Origin: CAYXGZ01 sp964464755
GTDB lineage: Bacteria; Planctomycetota; MHYJ01; JACPRB01
DNA length: 64,000 nucleotides
Reading direction: 5' to 3'
Assembly (NCBI GenBank): GCA_964464755.1
Contig: CAYXGZ010000009.1
Coordinates: 1-64,000, forward strand
In this document: piece after piece, positions 60,098 to 64,000 of the stretch
How positions within the stretch are numbered: position 1 is the first letter of the stretch
Layout of the letters: the number at the start of each line of letters is the position of its first letter
The notes under the pieces: generated by a model
Seen by the model: only the letters and a program-made list of their open reading frames with translations
The model's database searches: none
Told to the model about the DNA's origin: nothing
Made by a program: the position numbers and the translations under genes

Positions 60098-61336
60098 TCA
60101 CGCCCCCGTCTTCGCCAGGGCCTCCTCGAAGATCTTCTCCGGCGTCACGGGCACGAGGGCCTGGCGCTCCTTCTCGACCGGCGCGTCGTCGAGCGCCTTG
60201 AGGATGGCCGCGCCCGCGTCGCCCGACCCCTCCAGCGCCGCCTTCATGCGGGACCTCAGGTCCTCCAACGTCCGCTTCAGCGCCTGGTCGGAATCGGCCG
60301 CCCCCTTCTCCATCCATTTCACGTAGCCCGCCGAGTACCGCGCCACGTCCTTCCGCAATTCGGCCAGGGGAGTTCCGTTGTCGAGCTGGTAGTCGATGTA
60401 CATCCTCGCTCCAAGGCGCCGGTGGACCTCGACCTGCAGTTCCTGGATTCGGGCCGCCCACCGGGAAACGAGTCGGAGCACGTCCTCGGCCTTGCCGGCC
60501 TTCCCGATCCGGTCCCAATCCGCCGCGGCCCCGCGGACACGGTCCAGGAAGGCGATGGCCAGTCCCCAGACGTTGCCCCAGATCTGGGCCTCGGGCGGGG
60601 TCGCCTCCTTGGCCTCCTTCGGGAACTCCAGCCTCCGCTCGGGAGGCAGCACGGCGTAGCGGACGAGGCGGAACTCCACGTCGCCGTTGAAGGGGTCCGC
60701 CACCTTCATCGACCTGAGGAACCCGGTCTCCCGGTCGATCGCGAAGGTCTTCGGCGGCCGCTCGAAGACCACCTCGCGCTCCGCGACGCGGACGACCATC
60801 TCGCCCTTCCGGCGGAGCTCCATGAACCACGAGGCCGGCCGGGGTCCGACCCCCGCGGTGTACCTGAAATGCCGTTTCTTGTCCTTCGCGCCGGGCTCGA
60901 CCTGGAGGACCAGGGCCAGGGCCTCCTCGGGGAGCGGCGACCCCTCGCTCCCGAGGATCGACGCCAGCTCGGCGTTGAGTTCCGCGCTCCGCTTCACGAA
61001 GCCGCCCATGTAGCTCCGTTGATCGAACCGCTGGACCTGGCCGTCCGTTTCGACGTACGCCACCCAGTTGTCGAAGTGCATGACGACCCTGGAGGGTTTC
61101 CCCTCGCCGTCGGTGCCCGCGATCTCGAACCGTGACTCCCAGCGACGGAGGTCGGCGGTCAGGGTGGCCGACGTGTAGGCCTGCTTCCCCTCCTCCATCC
61201 CCTTGATCTCGAACTCCGCCTCGAAGCGCGGGTGCTGGCGGAACTTCGCCTCGAGCTCGTCGAGCAGCGCCCCGCGGTCGGGCGCCTCCTGGGGCAGGAG
61301 CAGCGGGAGCAGGAGCAGCAGCGCGGGCCGGATCAT
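60098..61336 (-). CDS. LolA-like secreted protein
   Basis: A 412-residue exported protein with signal MIRPALLLLLPLLLP. The first 230 residues (LTADLRRWESRFEIAGTDGE, HFDNWVAYVETDGQVQRFDQ, RSMKVADPFNGDVEFRLVRY) resemble the half-barrel of LolA/outer-membrane lipoprotein carriers. The C-terminal part is helical (EDVLRLVSRWAARIQELQVE). A lipid- or lipoprotein-handling role in the envelope is possible. The ATG follows a TATACT box by 6 nt. It ends 8 nt from the convergent thioredoxin-like gene. Confidence 0.7.
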   Translation of the reverse strand: MIRPALLLLLPLLLPQEAPDRGALLDELEAKFRQHPRFEAEFEIKGMEEGKQAYTSATLTADLRRWESRFEIAGTDGEGKPSRVVMHFDNWVAYVETDGQVQRFDQRSYMGGFVKRSAELNAELASILGSEGSPLPEEALALVLQVEPGAKDKKRHFRYTAGVGPRPASWFMELRRKGEMVVRVAEREVVFERPPKTFAIDRETGFLRSMKVADPFNGDVEFRLVRYAVLPPERRLEFPKEAKEATPPEAQIWGNVWGLAIAFLDRVRGAAADWDRIGKAGKAEDVLRLVSRWAARIQELQVEVHRRLGARMYIDYQLDNGTPLAELRKDVARYSAGYVKWMEKGAADSDQALKRTLEDLRSRMKAALEGSGDAGAAILKALDDAPVEKERQALVPVTPEKIFEEALAKTGA

Positions 61337-61342
61337 GGTCGG

Positions 61343-61348
61343 AGTATA
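61343..61348 (-). promoter_or_regulatory. -10 box of the 60098-61336 gene
   Basis: TATACT on the minus strand, 6 nt before the ATG. The divergent TACAAT box of the glyoxalase gene lies only 8 bp away. Confidence 0.55.
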
Positions 61349-61356
61349 CCCCGCGC

Positions 61357-61362
61357 TACAAT
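61357..61362 (+). promoter_or_regulatory. -10 box of the glyoxalase-like gene
   Basis: TACAAT, about 26 nt before the GTG, leaves room for the GGAGG ribosome-binding site. It overlaps the promoter region of the divergent gene. Confidence 0.45.
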
Positions 61363-61388
61363 GTCGGGCGGATTCCCCGGAGGCCCCC

Positions 61389-61742
61389 GTGTTCGACCGC
61401 CTGTCGCACGTGATGATGTACGTCCGCGAGATGGACCGCGCCCTCGCCTTCTACAAGGGCGTGCTCGGCTTCGTCGCGAACTTCGAGTCGCCCCACTACT
61501 CGTCGCTGCGCCACGACGGCATGAAGTGCCGGCTCGACCTCCACCCCAGCGAGGCCGGCGGCAAGGACGTGGGCTTCGGGCCGATCCCCTACTTCGCCGC
61601 GAAGGACTTCGACGGCGCCCTGGCCCGCCTGAAGGCCGCGGGCGCGAAGGTCGGCGAGCCCCGCCGCGAGGGCGGCTCGCCCCGCTTCGTCTCCTTCTGG
61701 GACCCCGAGGGCAACGCGCTGGGGCTCGAGGAGTCGCGCTGA
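61389..61742 (+). CDS. VOC (glyoxalase/dioxygenase) family protein
   Basis: A 117-residue protein of the vicinal-oxygen-chelate fold. The first half is FDRLSHVMMYVREMDRALAF followed by YKGVLGFVANFE; the second is GFGPIPYFAAKDFDGALARL with WDPEGNALGLEE. Metal-binding residues His (SHVMMY) and Glu (GLEE) occupy the usual positions. These proteins act as glyoxalases, dioxygenases or binding proteins; the substrate cannot be told. GTG 61389 has GGAGG 5 nt upstream. Confidence 0.87.
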   Translation: MFDRLSHVMMYVREMDRALAFYKGVLGFVANFESPHYSSLRHDGMKCRLDLHPSEAGGKDVGFGPIPYFAAKDFDGALARLKAAGAKVGEPRREGGSPRFVSFWDPEGNALGLEESR

Positions 61743-61870
61743 GCCCGGTTCGTTCCGAAACGCCCCCGTCGCGAATCACTACGCCACCCTCGAATCGGTG
61801 GCTCCCCGCCCCCTCGACGCCCGTTGGCCTCCCGCTTGCACTTCCCCCGCCATGACCTGCACGCGCGGGG

Positions 61871-61876
61871 TAAAAT
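61871..61876 (+). promoter_or_regulatory. -10 box of the Uma2 gene
   Basis: TAAAAT, 7 nt before ATG 61884. It overlaps the alternative ATG at 61875, which argues against that start. Confidence 0.5.
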
Positions 61877-61883
61877 GACGTCC

Positions 61884-62438
61884 ATGGCGGACCTCAGGAC
61901 CAAGCCGAGGAAGACCCTCGAGGACTTCCGGGCCCTCCCCTCCGAGACGCGCGCGGAGCTCATCGACGGGGAGCTCACCCTCATGACCGCCGCGCCCATC
62001 TACCCGCACCAGCAGGCCAGCCGCAACCTGATGTTCCTCGTCGACTCGTTCGTCCGCTCCGGCCCCGGCGGCGTCCTCCTCGCCGCCCCCATGGACGTCT
62101 ACCTCCCCGGCGGCGACGTCGTCGAGCCCGACATCCTCTGGATCCGCGAGGAGCGCCGCGGGATCGTGCGCGACCACGTCGAGGGCGCGCCCGACCTGCT
62201 GATCGAGATCCTCTCGCCGTCGACCGCCGACCGCGACCGCCACGTCAAGAAGGCCCTCTACGCCCGCGAGGGCGTGGCGGAGTACTGGATCGTCGATACG
62301 GCCGCGAGAACCGTCGAGGTCTTCGCGCTGGCCGGCGGGCGCTACGAGCCCGCGGGCTACCACCTCGAGGGCGGGTCCGTCGCCTCCGGAGTCCTCCCCG
62401 GCCTGCGGGTCCCCGTCGCCGACATCTTCCGGCCGTGA
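61884..62438 (+). CDS. Uma2-family (DUF820) putative endonuclease
   Basis: A 184-residue protein of the PD-(D/E)XK-like Uma2 family: AELIDGELTLMTAAPIYPHQ, VVEPDILWIREER (acidic), PDLLIEILSPSTADRDRHVK (acidic then Lys) and KALYAREGVAEYWIVDTAAR. These are the conserved family blocks, including the D/E and K predicted to form the nuclease centre. They are abundant in cyanobacteria and Planctomycetes; biological role is unclear. Met 61884 is chosen as the first codon after the TAAAAT box. Confidence 0.88.
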   Translation: MADLRTKPRKTLEDFRALPSETRAELIDGELTLMTAAPIYPHQQASRNLMFLVDSFVRSGPGGVLLAAPMDVYLPGGDVVEPDILWIREERRGIVRDHVEGAPDLLIEILSPSTADRDRHVKKALYAREGVAEYWIVDTAARTVEVFALAGGRYEPAGYHLEGGSVASGVLPGLRVPVADIFRP

Positions 62439-62473
62439 TCCAACCTGCGCCGACGCTCCGCCGTTAGAGGCCC

Positions 62474-63198
62474 ATGAAAGCCACGCTCGTCGCCGTCGTC
62501 CTCTCCTCGGCCGCCGCGTTCCTCGTCGGCTGGGTCGTCGGGTCGCGGGGGGGCGCCGCGGAAAACCCCCACAACCCCCCCCCCCGAGCCCCCCACCCCG
62601 CCCCCCCCCCCCCCCCACGGCCCCCCCCCCCCCCCCCCCCCACGAGGTCACCCCGCCCCCGCCGACGCCGACGCCCGTCCCGGCGGCGGCCCCCACGCCC
62701 GCCCCGACCAAGGCCGGCCCCACCCCGCCCCGGTTCCCGGACGACTGGTTGGCGCGGGTGAAGTCCGCGGTCTCCGTGGCGGAACTCCTGGCGATCCCCC
62801 TGCCCGAGGGGCAGGCGTCCGAGGCGCTCCAGTACCTCTGGCCCCGGACCAAGGCCTTGCTCCGCAACCCCGACGCCCAGGCCGTCTTCCTTCGCGACCT
62901 GCCGTCGTATTCGGTCGAGCAGCTCGTGCGGCTCTGGGACGTCTTCTGGGTGAACGACGCCGGGCTGGCCGGGGGCTTCGCGGCCTACGGACCCGGGTTC
63001 GGACCCGCCGTCACCGCGCAATTGGCCGACATGATCGCCACCCATCCGGACGCGGGCGTCCGGAAGATGGCCCTGAACCTCCTCGCCCCGGACTCGCGCC
63101 ACCTCTCGGACCGGCGCAGCGAGGAACTGCGCGCCGCGCTCCTGGGCTCCCCCGACCCGGAATTGCGCCGGGGCGCGGAGAAGCTGCCCCGCCGCTAG
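62474..63198 (+). CDS. Membrane-anchored proline-rich protein, frameshifted at poly-C tracts
   Basis: The gene starts MKATLVAVVLSSAAAFLVGW with one membrane helix and then a Pro-rich stretch encoded by C runs of 11, 16 and 21 bases (62575-62641). As assembled, the frame from 62474 ends in an off-frame stop. The frame that continues after 62641 (HEVTPPPPTPTPVPAAAPTP) leads into a 150-residue helical domain beginning LARVKSAVSVAELLAIPLPE. One extra C, or two fewer, in the runs would join them. Either the tracts are mis-sequenced or they vary in length, switching the protein on and off. GAGG precedes the ATG. The stop codon overlaps that of the convergent TPR gene. Confidence 0.75.
62575..62641 (+). 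repeat. Poly-C tracts (11, 16 and 21 C)
   Basis: Three C homopolymers within 67 bp, separated by short interruptions, code for proline in the expected frame. Such runs slip during replication and are hard to sequence. Confidence 0.9.
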
Positions 63199-64000
63199 GG
63201 TTGCGCCAGCGCCCCCAGGAGCTCCTTCGCCTCCGCCGCGTGCTCGCCCTCCGGCGCCAGCTCGAGGTACTTCTTCAGCGCCTCCGCCGTGCCGGCGGGC
63301 GCCACCCAGGTCCCGGCCACGACCTTCACCGAGCCGAAGAGCGCCGAGCCCTTGAGGAAGTGCGCCTCGGCCCGGGCGGGATCCGCCGCGATCACCCGCT
63401 CCGCCGCCTTCCACGCCGCCTCGAGGTCCCCCAGCGCCAGGCAGGTCCGCGCCAGCCCGAGCTGCGCGTCGGCCGGAACCGGCCCCAGCTCCGCGGCCCG
63501 GGCGTACGCCGCGACGGCCTTCGCCCGCATCCGCAGCCGCACGTACACGTCCCCCAGCGACGCGAGCATCCGCGCCTTCTCCTCGGGCCCCGGCCCCGCC
63601 GCCTGGATCGCCGCCTCGTACGACTCGATCGCCGCCCTCGGCCGGCCCAGCTCCCGGCGCGCCTCCGCGAGCCCCCGGTGCCAGGTCCACGACGCCTTCG
63701 CGGGGTCCGCCGCGACGAGCGCGCCGAGCAGCTCCTCCACCCGCGGCCAGGCCCGGTCGTCCAGCGCCTGCAGCGCCGCGCCCTCCTTCGGGTCCGCCGG
63801 GAACGGCGCCCGCTCCCCGAGCCGCTTCAGCTCCGCGAGCGACGCGTAGTGCTCGTAGTAGTCCTTCGGGCTCAGCTCCACGCACTTCTCGAGCAGCCCC
63901 TTCGCCGCGGCCGTCTCCCCCGCCATCAGCCGCCGCATCGCCGCGAAGTAGCGCGACTCCGCCCGCTGCCACACCGGCGTCCGGTCGCTCCCGACCTCGG
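63195..64000 (-). CDS. TPR-repeat protein (runs off the window)
   Basis: The C-terminal 268 residues are visible, made of TPR hairpins: AAKGLLEKCVELSPKDYYEH, LAEARRELGRPRAAIESYEA, VYVRLRMRAKAVAAYARAAE and LARTCLALGDLEAAWKAAER. The frame is open to the right edge, so the gene probably begins outside; a GTG at 63974 could be an internal start. The context (secreted and membrane genes) suggests an envelope or cytoplasmic scaffold. Its stop overlaps that of the proline-rich gene by 2 nt. Confidence 0.85.
   Translation of the reverse strand, partial: EVGSDRTPVWQRAESRYFAAMRRLMAGETAAAKGLLEKCVELSPKDYYEHYASLAELKRLGERAPFPADPKEGAALQALDDRAWPRVEELLGALVAADPAKASWTWHRGLAEARRELGRPRAAIESYEAAIQAAGPGPEEKARMLASLGDVYVRLRMRAKAVAAYARAAELGPVPADAQLGLARTCLALGDLEAAWKAAERVIAADPARAEAHFLKGSALFGSVKVVAGTWVAPAGTAEALKKYLELAPEGEHAAEAKELLGALAQP

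Noticed and set aside
1..64000. CRISPR arrays
   Set aside because: No regularly spaced identical direct repeats with unique spacers are present; the repeats found are coding tracts, homopolymers or isolated copies.
1..64000. tRNA and rRNA genes
   Set aside because: Scanning for TTCGAATC-like arms with matching acceptor ends, and for conserved rRNA segments, gave nothing convincing.

Overview
The window is very GC-rich (about 70% by eye). It encodes four eukaryote-like Ser/Thr kinases with tetratricopeptide (TPR) or other extracytoplasmic domains, many lipoproteins, two predicted outer-membrane barrels, a gingipain-like C25 peptidase, a subtilase with a C-terminal sorting signal, a squalene-cyclase-like repeat protein and topoisomerase VI subunit B. 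This mix fits a diderm bacterium, most likely Planctomycetota or a neighbouring lineage of large complex genomes. That placement is inference. A 10-N gap inside mutS and long C homopolymers suggest a draft or metagenome assembly.

Layout. 1-1.5 kb: 5' end of topoisomerase VI B, a membrane-anchored helical protein, and ribosomal protein L27 (rpmA). 1.5-9.3 kb: an accessory block in which an intact secreted-protein gene (6725-7459) is flanked by an exact 168-bp copy of its 5' end (1544-1711) and a decayed copy of its 3' end (8736-8834). The spaces hold an outer-membrane barrel, a beta-propeller lipoprotein and small genes of lower GC. 9.3-12.3 kb: envelope genes. 12.3-16.7 kb: mutS and a subtilase. 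16.7-26.2 kb: a kinase, then minus-strand runs of envelope and TPR proteins with a transaldolase-like aldolase. 26.2-28.5 kb: divergent holA and hflX. 28.6-34.4 kb: all on the plus strand, a coiled-coil protein, two tandem actin-like ATPase paralogues, a secreted protein and a degenerate MglA-like GTPase. 34.7-36.4 kb: a self-regulating TetR/hydrolase pair. 36.6-43 kb: two kinases. 43-49.7 kb: small membrane protein, squalene-cyclase-like protein, four-repeat helical protein, Ig-domain lipoprotein and acetyltransferase. 49.9-55.7 kb: S41 peptidase and a kinase fused to FG-GAP and LamG-like regions. 56-64 kb: low-GC island, C25 peptidase with a thioredoxin-like partner, LolA-like protein, glyoxalase, Uma2 nuclease, a frameshifted proline-rich protein and a TPR protein running off the edge.

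The most promising candidate for an undescribed system is the 28.6-34.4 kb cluster. Two closely similar actin-fold proteins (both with Ser in place of the usual phosphate-2 Asp) follow a long coiled-coil protein and precede an MglA-like GTPase whose P-loop is degenerate. MglA and actin cooperate in cell polarity in Myxococcus, so a cytoskeletal or polarity module is a reasonable hypothesis.

Two patterns run across the window. First, about 14 genes lack a Shine-Dalgarno site and begin 6-9 nt after a -10 box (TATACT, TATAAT, CATAAT and similar), which predicts leaderless mRNAs, while genes inside operons carry AGGAGG-type sites. Second, synonymous third positions drift from C-ending codons at the 5' end of genes to G-ending codons at the 3' end, on both strands.
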